From the NCBI RefSeq assembly GCF_921293095.1, contig NC_060254.1, forward strand, positions 109,888,917-109,952,916: DNA of 64,000 nucleotides, written 5' to 3'. Position numbers and translations under genes: made by a program. This document shows positions 8,931-20,519 of this stretch, one piece after another. The stretch is from Ischnura elegans (Eukaryota; Arthropoda; Insecta; Odonata; Coenagrionidae). The notes beneath the pieces are model-generated. The model made no database searches. It saw only the letters and a program-made list of their open reading frames with translations, and was not told where the DNA came from. Every line of letters starts with the position of its first letter. Position 1 is the stretch's first letter.

Positions 8931-11459
8931 CTTTCTTATATTTGGAATTTGGTGCATTTTGTTGTCATAGCTGTGATCCTTCCTAATTTTTAATATGGTA
9001 TATACATGCTAATTTGAATTATATGCTTTTCTTGGAATCTTCTAATTCTGTAGTCAAATAATTACTTAATACTACGCATGTAGCCAATTCAAAAGTTGAA
9101 GATGGCAAGCATCATGGAATTAATGGGCGCTTATGAGAGACAATTGCAACAAAGTTATTAATGTTGAACTCCGACTTGATTGTGGGTCTGTTATCAGCTT
9201 AGTTCCCTAAAAATGCCTTTCATGCCTGAAGTTATCCATTTTCCTATTGCAAGTTCATCTAAAGAACATTTGACGAGAAATTTTTGGCAGGGATACGTGG
9301 GTTTCTCAAATGGTTTACACTAAATATTGGCGTAATTAAGCTTCCAAGGCTAACCCAGCAAAAATGGAGATTTGAGCACTAGCTTTGGAAGATACTGCAA
9401 GGCACATGCCATAATTTCAGGCCTACCTCAAAATGCTCTAGGAAAACGAACTTCATTATAGCATTAAAAGTGCGCAGTAAGACTTGAAAATAGCCTTAAA
9501 TGCACCATGATTTTTCGATGCTCCCTTATCTCAAATGTTTGGTACCATTTGGTTTTTAATCCCCGTGTGTTCAAACCCAAGGCTTGTTTGGACGGGTGAG
9601 GGTAGAGATCGGTCGAGACAAATTCATGGGCATCTGAGAAAGAGACATTCAGATCAAGGGAGCCAGTTACTTTCCCTGTACTGCATCACACTTCAAGGAT
9701 ATATTTTTGTTTAGAAGAGTATGAATGCTCCATCCAAGATTGCCAGCCAGCAAGGTGGTGGGGTAACGCCCTCATTTGCAAAACCTGAGGTCTTGTGTTC
9801 AAGTTGTGCCTGGATAAGTTTCACCACCTAGTGCATGTATGTGTCCTAATTTCTCAATTTTAATGAAGATGTCATTAAATTTTAAGACCTATGGGGTGGG
9901 CTTAAATTGGTTGGTATTACTGAAGATATTTAACCAAGGGATTACTTAATAAAGAGGTAATAAGTGTTCTGGATTATTCCTCACAAGATTCAATCTCTTA
10001 CAATTCAAGCGCACCCCTCCCTGGATCCTTAGGTCTGAAGCTAAGTGCTCAATCCCAATCATAATGCTTTCAATGAAGTGGTAGATAAGATGACTTGCCT
10101 TACACATTTTTTACATCATTACTTCACTTAAATTAATGAACTATACAGCCCTCGTTGAATGGGTGTAGCCAAATGGAGACCAGTTTAGTCGGCAGAAGGA
10201 AGGGTGGGAACACTGCGCTGTCCTCTGGTCGGACTTGTTGTGTTCACAAAATACTCACACGGGTGATTTATGATTGCAACGGATTTATTTCGTACTTTCG
10301 GTTACATTCGGGTGTGGCCAGGGATGCGTCCGAACATCCCGGATGAAGTGGTTGACTGGCGTGCTGAGTTCCCAAAAAATGGCCGCTGCTCACAAAACAC
10401 TAGGACTCCCACTTTCCAAGCTGTACTATGACTTACATACCCTTATAATGATCAGTATGGTTGATCTGCAGCATTATTTTTACAGAAGTCAAGTATGGAA
10501 GATGATAACAGCTGAGAAGCAAGGGTTGGATTCATTTAACACATGATACAAAGAGTGATGAAATTCAAATTGATCAACCATTCTCTTGATCAACTGAGTA
10601 AATCATTGGGATTTCCTGGTGAGATTGGGGAGAACTAGGTCTTATGATAACATTTAGAAAAAGGTGGAATAAGGTGATCATGAGAAATAACAGTCCGATA
10701 AATAAAATGATTGAAGGACATGCAGTTGGCAAGAATGACAAGGAAAAGCAATGCTTAAAACACGCGATAAATAATGGTAAATAAGAGTGGTATGTGAGAA
10801 AAGATTATCTGAAAGGGAAATTAAGGAGAGAGCTTTGTCGCGCCAATCTTGGGATTGTTGACAATGGCTTGAGACTGAAATTAACTCAACCCAAGCAGCA
10901 ATCAATATTCCTACAACATCCAGACAACATTGTCGGCATTAACATAAGACATCCGTGCAATATAATGTCATTCAAATTAACGTTGTATGGATATCACTCA
11001 AATATCCACAGGACCAACCAAACAACGTTACAGAGATGTCCAAGAGTGGGCATGGAGGTCCAAATTAAAACATCTCTTAAATATCTTCACAATATCTCAT
11101 GAGTAGGTTATGGGTGTGCTTATTACGCTTTTTGGCAATCTTCACACATACAAACACAACATTTGTGCTCTTCAATTCTGTACAGAACAAATGCTACATT
11201 TGGATACCTACTATTTTGAATAACAATTACCTAGTAAATATTACAACTTGGATATCTATGAAAATTTATTTTTACAACTCGTTGTGGACATTACAAATAG
11301 GAAATCTATGGGTAATGTTGTCAAAATATCCGTCTTGAAATAACAGCTTGTTTTAAATATATCAACCTTATTTAGATAACCAATGGATATTACCTGCTGC
11401 TTGTTAATTGATTCAATGAAAACAGCTCAATGCAGTCCCTGTTATTTCTATAAATGTAA
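8931..11459. other. Intergenic, repeats only
   Basis: No gene recognised. At 9083-9124 a 42-nt stretch resembles UTP11 codons ~70-83. At ~9743-9815 a tRNA-like stretch (caaggtggtggggtaacgc ... gtgttcaagttgtg) suggests a decayed tRNA-derived SINE. ORFs at 10155-11338 have no recognisable content. Confidence 0.4.
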
Positions 11460-12594
11460 TGGGGTCATTCCATTTCAAATCACCCAATATGAAAAAAATT
11501 TACAATTTTGAATTCATCAGACAATTGCTACCTCAGCAGTCACTTCCATTACCTTGCATCGGCTAGAGCTGACGTCCGCTCATTTGCATGAAAAATCTGC
11601 GATAGCTATACCTGACCTGGAGTAATGGGTTTGAAAATTCCCATCGGCTCCACCCAACATGAAAGGGTTAAACATACCAGATCCTTACACATTTTCGATA
11701 TCATGAAGTACCTTCACACTTCTTTCTACTTCAGCCACATATCTTGGTCTTAAATGATTTTTGGAAGCTAGTGGTGTAATGTTCATAGACTTCTACCTCA
11801 GTTCTTATGAACACCTAGCTCTGAGACTTGAGCTGGTTTAAAACATTCATATTATCAATGAAAGTGACTTTCAAACCGAGCTTAATTTTGTATTTTTATT
11901 CAGCTTCATACATTTGAACACCATTATGGATGCAATAGTAGCTTAATCCGTGCAGGTTTTAATTACAATGTAGTGTGGTGTTATCGTTTGAACAATTGGG
12001 CAATCCATTTCAAATCACCCAGGCCATGTTTCTCAACATTTTGAATTGCCCTGATTTTTTAATCATTGGTTCCCTACAAGACAATCACAAAACACCATTT
12101 GAAAAAAATTTAGAAGCCATACTTTTCTTGGCTGCCATTTTTAATAGGGCGGCTGGGCATATTTTTATGAAAAACTTGGTTTGCATAAAGTTAATTTTCA
12201 AAGCTATTTTAAAAGAGATAAGAACGATTAAAAAAAACCACGAAAAGAACTTTTCGAAACCATTTTATTAATTTTTCTATGATAAAATACAGTCAGTCAA
12301 AATCTTTCCATAAAAACTCGGGAAAAATTTTTCAATACTAACTTTTTAACGCCATAAATTTTTATGAAGGAAATGAGACTTACTAATAAAATGTTATTTC
12401 TGAGTTGAATACTTAAAAAACTACTTGCAGTATAAGTTATAGCACTGCAAATGCACTCCTTTTCTTCTAGAGCTTGTCAAACAATGATGAAAGCCTTTTA
12501 AAGTCGATATTCGCAGGTCAATATCTAAAAAGGGACTGAATGAAAGCAGGTGAAAATTTTAAAGAATGTTCTTTTTACACAAATAAATATCTCT
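11460..12594. repeat. Decayed fragments with ends like the neighbouring transposon
   Basis: Two direct copies of a motif resembling the transposon end occur here: ggggtcattccatttcaaat at 11460 and gggcaatccatttcaaatc at about 11998, each followed by cacc. The 4-kb element at 12595 begins agggtcattccacatcaatt. This looks like older non-autonomous relatives next to the full element. I could not define their right ends. Confidence 0.45.
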
Positions 12595-13107
12595 AGGGTC
12601 ATTCCACATCAATTCAACCTAAGAAAAATCACTTTCTCACCCACCATCTCAGATTTTGATGAAACTTGGCTTGTTTGTTTTACCCATGAAGATGAGTCAC
12701 CATACCAGATTTTAACACTCTACCTCTTACCGTTTCCTTTTTATAGCCTTTTAAAATTTTGCATTTCCGAAAATTCTAACCTATGGATATCGCAAAATGG
12801 AGGACGCTTACGTTTCGAAAATTATTTGTAACTTTTTTGTTTACCATTAAATCTCCATGAAAATTTATAGGCTTATTCTTAAAACAATGAAGAATATAGA
12901 AAAAATACCTCAAACCTCTAAGTTAACCTACTAGGGCTGAAAAAAAATATTTTGTTTGCATCTTTGTATTTTTTTTAAACGAAGACATAGTTTAGCGTAA
13001 AATTAAATATCATCAAAAGGGTATGTAATAATCACAAAAACTTTTTTTCTAAATAATCCTTACTAAATGGGCTATCAAATGATGAAAAAATATTAATGGG
13101 GTTTTGA
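12595..13107 (+). repeat. Left terminal inverted repeat (~513 bp)
   Basis: Inverted complement of 16112-16616. From about 12640 inward the two arms are nearly identical. The outermost ~45 bp differ, with a block around taagaaaaatcactt present only on the left. Confidence 0.85.
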
Positions 13108-13416
13108 TTCCTTTGCTGAGTTTCATTGCATTATATATTAGGTTTCCAATTTATTTTTTCCGTCCAATTTTACTGAACAATAAGGATTTCCAGGGATTAT
13201 AATGATCTTTAGGCTTGCACTATTATTAAGGATATCTGAAGGTATATTTTATTATTCAATTTATAACATCATATTTTAACCTGTATCATCTTGTTCAAAG
13301 AACTTAATTTCAAACAAACTCAAAAATTAAAAATAAACAATAGGTGTTAACTCACCTATATAAACTATTTAATATTTCAAACATCTTAATCACATTCCAA
13401 ATTTTACAGGAAACAT

Positions 13417-15768
13417 TTAATGGAGTTTTGAAAATTTCTCTTCAATTGAGCTGACACATTTTTCTGGAAACCTATAGGTCCTTCCGGTCGAAGTGTAAGG
13501 AAGATCAACAATTGCAAGTACATAAGGTATCGGCATGGTGCAAATGTCCTCTCGCTTTGGCCATTGAAATGATGGTGATGGCCCTGCAGGATGCATAAAT
13601 TGAACAGTCACATCACCTTCTTCTTTATTCACTTCAGTTATGATTCCAAAGTACCATAGATTATCATATTTACAAGCCACGTAGCATGATGGATTCAAAT
13701 TTTCTTCTGTCACGAATGATGTTGATTTATTCCTCAAGTTAAACGTGAGGGCAGGTTTCTCATCGGAACTGATCCTCCTTGCTTCCAAGTTCCCTGAACT
13801 GTCTATCGGCTTAAAGTTATGGAAGCTTCTGGTTCCAGGGACTGTTTGTATGTCCTCAAAGCATTTTTCTAAGTCAGAACGTGTCTTAAGCATATCGTCT
13901 TTAGAAATAGAATAAAAATTAACTTTTGTAATGTTTGATTTACAAAACTCGTACAAATGTGATGGAGACAGAATCTGATTTCCAAGAGGTCTCTGAAGAC
14001 TTTCCTTTCTTGCCAACCTTTTCACGGTGCCTCCAATTCCATCGCATTCAGTCTTCCCATGGCTAGTTGCAAAAAACGACCACTGTGCCTTGATCTTAAA
14101 ATCTTGTTCATGCAAGCAGAGGTTGATAAAATTAAATTAATTTTTATTTTGGCCTGCACAGCCATCACTGAAGTAGTGAATCTCTGTTACATGTGAATAA
14201 TTTTCTTTAACGTACTCTGTCACAATTTCTTGCATTTTGTAGACCATACAAACATCATGTTTCATGTCATCGGATATTATACAAAGAGACAAGACTAACC
14301 TTTCATTTACAACACTGCTTAGGTTAACTATAATAGGGTGTACAGTGCAGGAGTCAGATGTCCAGTGGTATCCCTGGGCTTCATCCTGGATAGTGAACGA
14401 GTAATTTTCACTGAAGTCCAATGACACTACAGCAATGTTTCCATTGGAAGATTCCTTTAGTGTTTTGAAAAACTTTGATTGCGACTTAGCAATGAAGGAG
14501 TGGGGAACAAGTTTTTCCTATTTGGATGTTAGGTCTTCAATATAGTCTTCAATTTTTGCTGTTTGAGTAATCATTTGAGTTCTGTCGGTTGAAAACCACT
14601 GATTAAATTCAATTGTGTCGTCTTCGTCATAATCTTCAAATTTTGTAAGTAAAAAACTTGTTAGATTTTCCTTTGGTGGGCATAGGCTACAGTGCCTTAA
14701 CATACATTCTCGACTTGGGTTTTCACATACCAACATTTTTGTCAGGTCTTTGTAGTTTTCTTCAAAGTGTGCTGCATGAATTAATAATATTACGTTCTGA
14801 TGAATAGTGCAGACACATACTGAGTGGGTGCCGCTGGCACCTGCTAAAACACACAATTTCGGGCGAAGAGAGCAGAACTTAGAAAAACCAACTTTAATTG
14901 CTGGATGCTCTTTTTTAAAATTTGAATAAAGTTCACGTAGGTTGCCTAAAACCAACCGTTTTCTTTCATATTGTTTTTTCCCTATGCTCACAACATCTTT
15001 GATCCCGGGCAAAACTCCAGACTGCTCATCACTTTGAAAATATTGTTTTACCAACTCAACAACTTCAGGTTTAAGTTGTTTCCCTCTTTTTGAGTCTGGT
15101 TCTGCTAGCAAGCCTTTTTCCTTTAAAAGTTTCTGTGCTTGACGTACCGAATAATCTGAAACCTGAAAAGTGTCTTTAATTTTTTGCCTAGACCAGTCTA
15201 GTGATGCTGGTATAGTCAGTAGCTGAATCTGTTTTTTCTTTGTTGTTAAATGTAGATTGTCCTTTATGTTATTAATTAGCTTGTCCATGTCTGCAGCCTT
15301 TTCTTCTACAGTCTTTTCTAAATTTTTTTTATCTAAAGGCACTTCAACATCAAGAACTAACTCAATTTTCTTCTTCACATTTTTCTGCAAATTTTCAAGT
15401 TTGACTTTGGCGTAATTTGGTTTACTGTGCTCATTTAGTGTATGAAATTTCAAGGGCGAGCAACCTACTTCTGTTAATGATGTATTTAAAGAAGAAATTG
15501 CCTCTTCTTTTTGCAAATCAAGATAAGGTTTGTCATTCTCTTCGCAATGTTCACTGTCACTATCATTTCCATCATCAGTGAGTTGGGTTTTAAACAAGGT
15601 TTTACGACAGGAGACACATAGTTTTTCTCCTGGTTTTATTTTGAACCCCTTTGAAATTGATACTTTGCTTTGCTGTACAGTGACTACTCTCAGTGTTTTT
15701 GTTATTGGTTTCTTATGTTTCTTGTATGGATCACAGCATTTCTTTTGTAAAAATACATATTTATTCAA
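13417..15768 (-). pseudogene. DDE-type transposase, one frame broken by two stop codons
   Basis: About 784 codons lie in a single reading frame, interrupted only by TAG at 14518-14520 and TAA at 14137-14139; there is no frameshift. N-terminal part: Cys-containing motif CCDPYKKHKK and CVSCRKTLF, probably metal binding. Middle: SKFCSLRPKLCVLAGASGTH. Catalytic region: VVSLDFSENYS (first Asp, between the two stops), YFSDGCAGQNKN (second Asp, just before the second stop) and FATSHGKTECDGIGG after it. The TTG at 15768 is not a convincing start, and the frame stays open upstream, so the true start may lie before it. The transposase would bind the element's TIRs and catalyse cut-and-paste transposition. 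Confidence 0.85.
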
Positions 15769-16111
15769 GTAATAATATTTATGGTGAAAACAAATTGACC
15801 CCCCATCATCCTCTTTCCCAGTCCTTAGTTTAATTAGATTGATTTCTTCTTCGGAGCGGAGCCGCTATCTGTTCAGAATAGCCCTGTTGAGATACCCATG
15901 GATAGTTTGGAATATTAAAAACAATAAAAAAACCCTATTAAATTTGTTATTATCAAATCTTGTACTGATATAAAGTTGAAGCTTTCTTTAATAGAATGTC
16001 TGGCTCTTTATCAAATTCTAGTGTAAAAATATATACTTCTAGGACATGGTAAAATCGGTAAAACCGAAATGTTACAACTTATATTCAACATAATAAAACA
16101 CAACAAAGGTG

Positions 16112-16616
16112 TCAAAACCCCATTAATATTTTTTCATCATTTGATAGCCCATTTAGTAAGGATTATTTAGAAAAAAAAGTTTTTGTGATTATTACATACC
16201 CTTTTGATGATATTTAATTTTACGCTAAACTATGTCTTCGTTTAAAAAAAATACAAAGATGCAAACAAAATATTTTTTTTCAGCCCTAGTAGGTTAACTT
16301 AGAGGTTTGAGGTATTTTTTCTATATTCTTCATTGTTTTAAGAATAAGCCTATAAATTTTCATGGAGATTTAATGGTAAACAAAAAAGTTACAAATAATT
16401 TTCGAAACGTAAGCGTCCTCCATTTTGCGATATCCATAGGTTAGAATTTTCGGAAATGCAAAACTTTAAAAGGCTATAAAAAGGAAACGGTAAGAGGTAG
16501 AGTGTTAAAATTTGGTATGGTGACTCATCTTCATAGGTAAAACAAACAAGCCAAGTTTCATCAAAATCTGAGATGCTGGGTGAGATGGCCTGGTTGAACT
16601 GACATGGAATTACCCT
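16112..16616 (-). repeat. Right terminal inverted repeat (~505 bp)
   Basis: Inverted complement of 12595-13107. Short ORFs found in the same relative position in both arms (12550-12831 plus, 16389-16655 minus) are the same repeat read twice, not genes. Confidence 0.85.
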
Positions 16617-16617
16617 A

Positions 16618-17411
16618 TAAGGAAATAGAAAAATGGCAAATGGACCATTATACACTCAGGAGAAAGAATAATTTGGTCTATCAGCATACAACCATGCCTT
16701 CCCTCAAACATAAAAACACCAGCACTTCACAACATCTTCCTCAAAAGCCACTAAACATGAACATATCTTGGTGAGCATAGGCCCTCAGACCCTTCAAAAA
16801 TATGCAAGATTTTTAACAAGATTTAAATTCAATGTGATTTCCAAATACAAAATTGAGGAAATGTTTGCAAAAATGAGGCCTTAAGCACAGTCTTCTTGGG
16901 ACTGTGCCCTAAGGCGACCCTACAATGATAACAGGTGGGAAGGAATTCCATTAAATACTTATTATCCATTAGAAATCAAACTCAACTCCCTACAATTTGG
17001 TACATTCCAGCCACGATGGACTTCATTGCAAACTCCAGTACACTAAAAAAGGTTATTAATACGAACTCCCAAAAATTTATACTAAAGTACAGGATACAAA
17101 GGCACTCAGCTTTATAAAATACACAATTGTGGGGACAACACATACATCACACACAGAAAAGAAATACATATCGGAGAAATTATGGGCGTGACAACATAAA
17201 TGCAACCTCAAATTTGATCCAAATGAAATATCCCTACCTACCTTACTTGGCTGTATCTCCCCAAGACCCTTGTATCCGTGGTAACATCACCCTGAAGATC
17301 AATAATAATAGCATTTATGTAAAATTATTCTTCAACATTCATCACCAAAATCATGAAGATCGTTTGATTTCTCATAACATTGTAGATTCAAGACAAAATT
17401 TTTAGTAACTA
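16618..17411. other. Intergenic and probable MTX2 promoter/5'UTR
   Basis: No gene or clear repeat. The MTX2 start is preceded by aatttttagtaactaATG. The ttttag could be an acceptor for a 5'UTR intron, but no donor was assigned. Confidence 0.4.
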
Positions 17412-17592
17412 ATGGCCGACGACGAGGAAAATGCAGCTGAAGATGAACAACCACCGGAGGAAGAGCCCGAAGAACCTCAAGGGGAGCAGCCAGCAGAAAT
17501 AGAAGATGAACAGGAAGAAGACGAGATTGATTTAAACAGCTGGGATTGCACAAATATTGCTGAAAACGGAAAGCAACCTATCTGTTTTCATT
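17412..17592 (+). CDS. MTX2: MTX2 exon 1 (acidic extension)
   Basis: Starts ATGGCCGACGACG. I place the donor at gtaatt (17593), which leaves phase 1 and matches exon 2. This is the least certain exon of the gene because the extension is not conserved in the family. Confidence 0.65.
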
Positions 17593-20519
17593 GTAATTAT
17601 TTACTTCATGTAACTTAGGATTCCAATCTTGAATTCAATTCCAATTTTGGCACAAAAAATTAGTTCGTAAAATTAACACCAGAGGTCATAACGTAAGACA
17701 AATGAACCTGAAATTAGAGGCCAATTGAATGCAGAAATATGGTATTTTCGGCACAGAATAGAAATACACAATAGGACCACGTATATATAATAATTCGGTT
17801 TATAATTGACTAAATAATGCCTTCAGTGAGGCTGCAGGATTCATTAGTATCTGGAATAGGTGGTAGAAACTTCTTGTGCTTTTTGGATATGCTTATTGTG
17901 TGAAGTGAATTACTGAGTTAATTTTGTGTATATTTCTTTTCAGACGATGAGCGCTGGCAGGATGATATTCATTTATACGAGCCATACGAAGTTGAGCAAG
18001 CTTTACCGACAGATTATGCCAATTGCTTGGCGGTGCAGGCATATTTGAAAATGTGTAAATTAAATTTTACAGTAGAAATGAGGGGTAATGCCGAGTTTAT
18101 GTCACCCTCAGGTTAGCTCCGGTGCGCATTGTATTCCATGTTCAGTTGTGCTGCATTTTAAATTCGAATTTTATATTTTTGGTGTTTTTTGGACAGGTCA
18201 AGTGCCTTTCATCAAATGTGGATCATTTGTTGTATCAGAACTAGACCCCATTGTTGCATTTTTCGCTCATAAAGATGTTAGCCTTTCTAACAGCTTGAGT
18301 GATAAAGAAAAAGGTGACATGCGAGCATATATGTCTCTTGTGAACAATGTATTAACCAACGCGGAGGTAAGCAAAGCTAAAGCATTATGCGACATCTCAG
18401 TTTACCGTAATTTGTTTACCAATATTTTCAAACGCCCTTAACGATGTACATAACCTTGCTGACTGTTTTTTTTTCTTCTCCTCAAGCAATATGTCCTGTG
18501 GAATATTCCAGAAGTCCTAAACAGTGTTACGAAAACTCGATATGGCTCAGTGTATCCTTGGCCTCTAGATTTTTTCATGTGCCTGCGCAAACGGTGGCAG
18601 TGTATGTCCCGTCTTCGAGTCTATGGGTGGTGGTGTAAATCTCAGGCAGATGTGCGTATGATGTTTATTTTTAAACGTTTTTGCCAATATTTTTTTAATG
18701 ATATGTTAGTCGTTGAAATTGCGGTTTCTTATTGTAACTTTTCGTTGTAGGTGTATGAGGACGTTGAAAAATGCTGTAATTCCTTGGCCAGCCGACTGGG
18801 AGAAGGACCATATTTTTTTGGGGGAAAGTAAGTTCAAGCTTGAATTTGAAGGGCAAGAAGCTCTAAATGAAATCTATATAGGGAGAATGATCACGTGTAT
18901 TCACTACTGGTGGTTATATAATGCCATAGCAACGTCCTTTCTTCTTCGGTTTGCTGGGATTGCCTATGTTATTAATTTAAACGCTTTGTTATTGCTCGAT
19001 GTATCAATTTTATGCAATTTAACAAATTTTTTATGCAGAGCTGGGTTTGAACTCCCAAGGTTATGTGCGAGCTCATTTAACAGATTTCTTGTGATTTGTA
19101 TCTGACATCGAGATATTAGAAGCTCTTCTCTTAGAAACACGCTAATGTTTTCTACTTCCTCTTCTAATGAAAAGTTCCCTTGATGATATGATACCTTGTA
19201 TGATAATGTTTATTAATTAATACAATTATTGTAAGTTTTGAATTAGGATAGCCTTCAGTTAATGCTAACTATGGTGTCATCATCATAGTTGCAAACAAAC
19301 ATGTTTGAACAGCAGTTTTTAGGTATTGATGATTGATTTTTAGGTATTGAGTATATTAACCAAGGACTAAAACCATGTAGGTAAAGGATTGTTGAGATAC
19401 AAACATCTTTAATGTATTATGGTAGATTATGTTGCATCAAGAGGACTTTGTTGTTGAAGAGGGAGGAATATTTCAGGAATTATTCTTGAATCCGCCATCT
19501 GGTTAGGTTTTCCATGGACGAAATTGCGATGCTTGACTCCTGATTGAATTCCTGCAACTGTGCAGTATGCTTTCCAAGCAGATCATAAGGGATATTGTCT
19601 CGACTCCTCACATTTTATAACAGTCACTCATTTAATGCAAAACTCTTCGGCTTTAAATTATTTTAAAAGTAATAAATCACTGTTAAATTAATACATAGTT
19701 TCATAATATGTGGTTGAATTGGTGTATGATGCTGTTTTTATAATGTGTTGTACCAAAGTCAGTGAATTTTGCCTGTGTCATTCGTCAGCGTAAGTGGCTA
19801 ACCTACTTTGGCTTGGCTGAACTTTGCAGTGGTGCATTGTAATGGCCATTTGATTTGCAAAATATTATTGGCAAGACTTAATTTCATCAGATGTAATAAA
19901 TTGCAATGTTCAAAAGTTGTACTTTTAAAGTAGTAGTATGCATTCCATGAAGGGAATATTCGAGCCGAGGGAATTGCCAGATAATTTTTTAATGAAATTG
20001 CTGGGAAGGAGGAGAGGGGGGGGGGGTGAACTCCTTGAAATCACTGGCTATGGCTGTGAACACATCTACAGGGCTATTCAATGTATTTATTTATGTACAA
20101 TTATGAATATTTGTTATCACTAGCATGAAGTTAGGCAGTCTTTTTCTCCTTAATTTATATCGTTATTGATTTAAATTGGATGCTATTTCTCTAAATGTTT
20201 TCCGATAAAAATTTTTTCAAATGCTTTTCTTTTGAAAATTGGTGATTGGATTGGTTCTAGGTATTGTTTTTCACCCAGAGTTTTCTATTGCAGACCAACT
20301 GAGCTGGATGCACTGGTATTCGGTCATGTGTACACCCTCTTGAGCACTCCTCTTCCTGATAATCGATTAGCATCAATCGTCCACAATTTTCCGCAGCTAA
20401 CCAAACTGTCTGATCGTATTGAAAAAGAATACTTTGCAAACAGCCTGTCCAATTCTCCTTCGAATGCACCGGAACCTGTTCCCGACGAAGAGGCTGAGGT
20501 AGTTGAAGATGAAGAGTAG
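17412..20519 (+). CDS. MTX2: Metaxin-2, six exons, with acidic N-terminal extension
   Basis: Exons 17412-17592, 17944-18111, 18197-18366, 18487-18651, 18751-18827 and 20294-20519 give 328 aa, with all junctions GT-AG and in phase. Family landmarks: [20 protein letters not shown] (~71-90), [13 protein letters not shown] (~113-125), [12 protein letters not shown] (~192-203), [17 protein letters not shown] (~254-270). These are the thioredoxin-like N domain and GST-C-like domain of metaxin-2, which works with metaxin-1 and the SAM complex in inserting beta-barrel proteins into the outer mitochondrial membrane and in mitochondrial transport. Usual length is about 260 aa. Here exon 1 adds ~60 residues rich in Glu/Asp ([20 protein letters not shown]), and the C-terminus is also acidic ([11 protein letters not shown]). 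The extension rests on phase agreement and on the lack of an in-frame ATG at the start of exon 2. Confidence 0.93.
17944..18111 (+). CDS. MTX2: MTX2 exon 2
   Basis: Acceptor tttcttttcag, donor gttagc. Codes for the start of the metaxin N domain through MSPSG. Confidence 0.92.
18197..18366 (+). CDS. MTX2: MTX2 exon 3
   Basis: Acceptor tttttggacag, donor gtaagc. Codes for [19 protein letters not shown] through [10 protein letters not shown] and leaves in phase 0. Confidence 0.93.
18487..18651 (+). CDS. MTX2: MTX2 exon 4
   Basis: Acceptor tctcctcaag. The donor gtgcgt is a weak but valid GT site. Begins [10 protein letters not shown] and contains [12 protein letters not shown]; phase 0 at both ends. 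Confidence 0.9.
18751..18827 (+). CDS. MTX2: MTX2 exon 5
   Basis: Acceptor ttcgttgtag, donor gtaagt. Codes for [19 protein letters not shown] and PYFFGG; leaves in phase 2. Confidence 0.92.
20294..20519 (+). CDS. MTX2: MTX2 exon 6 (last)
   Basis: Acceptor ttctattgcag after a 1.47-kb intron. Starts by completing the Lys codon of [12 protein letters not shown] and ends in an acidic tail with a TAG stop. Confidence 0.95.

Larger units (their letters stand above)
12595..16616 (-). mobile_element. 4.0-kb DNA transposon with long TIRs, superfamily unresolved
   Basis: The element is bounded by AGGGTCATTCCA (left) and its imperfect complement TGGAATTACCCT (right). TIRs of ~510 bp lie at 12595-13107 and 16112-16616. 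It holds one long minus-strand transposase frame at 13417-15768, so it is a near-complete autonomous element. Both ends abut TA, but no longer target duplication is evident. The motifs (DFSENY, SDGCAGQNKN, SHGKTECDGIGG) are those of a DDE transposase group common in insect genomes. A Sola-like placement is possible but unproven. The element is inactive in this copy because of two in-frame stops. Confidence 0.85.

Noticed and set aside
12550-12831. 93-codon plus-strand ORF mirrored by an 88-codon minus-strand ORF at 16389-16655
   Set aside because: They are the two arms of the transposon TIR read in the same relative direction; the shared peptide reflects the inverted repeat, not a gene.
17127-17405. 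92-codon ORF just upstream of MTX2
   Set aside because: It ends before the MTX2 start, is not in phase with any exon and resembles nothing.
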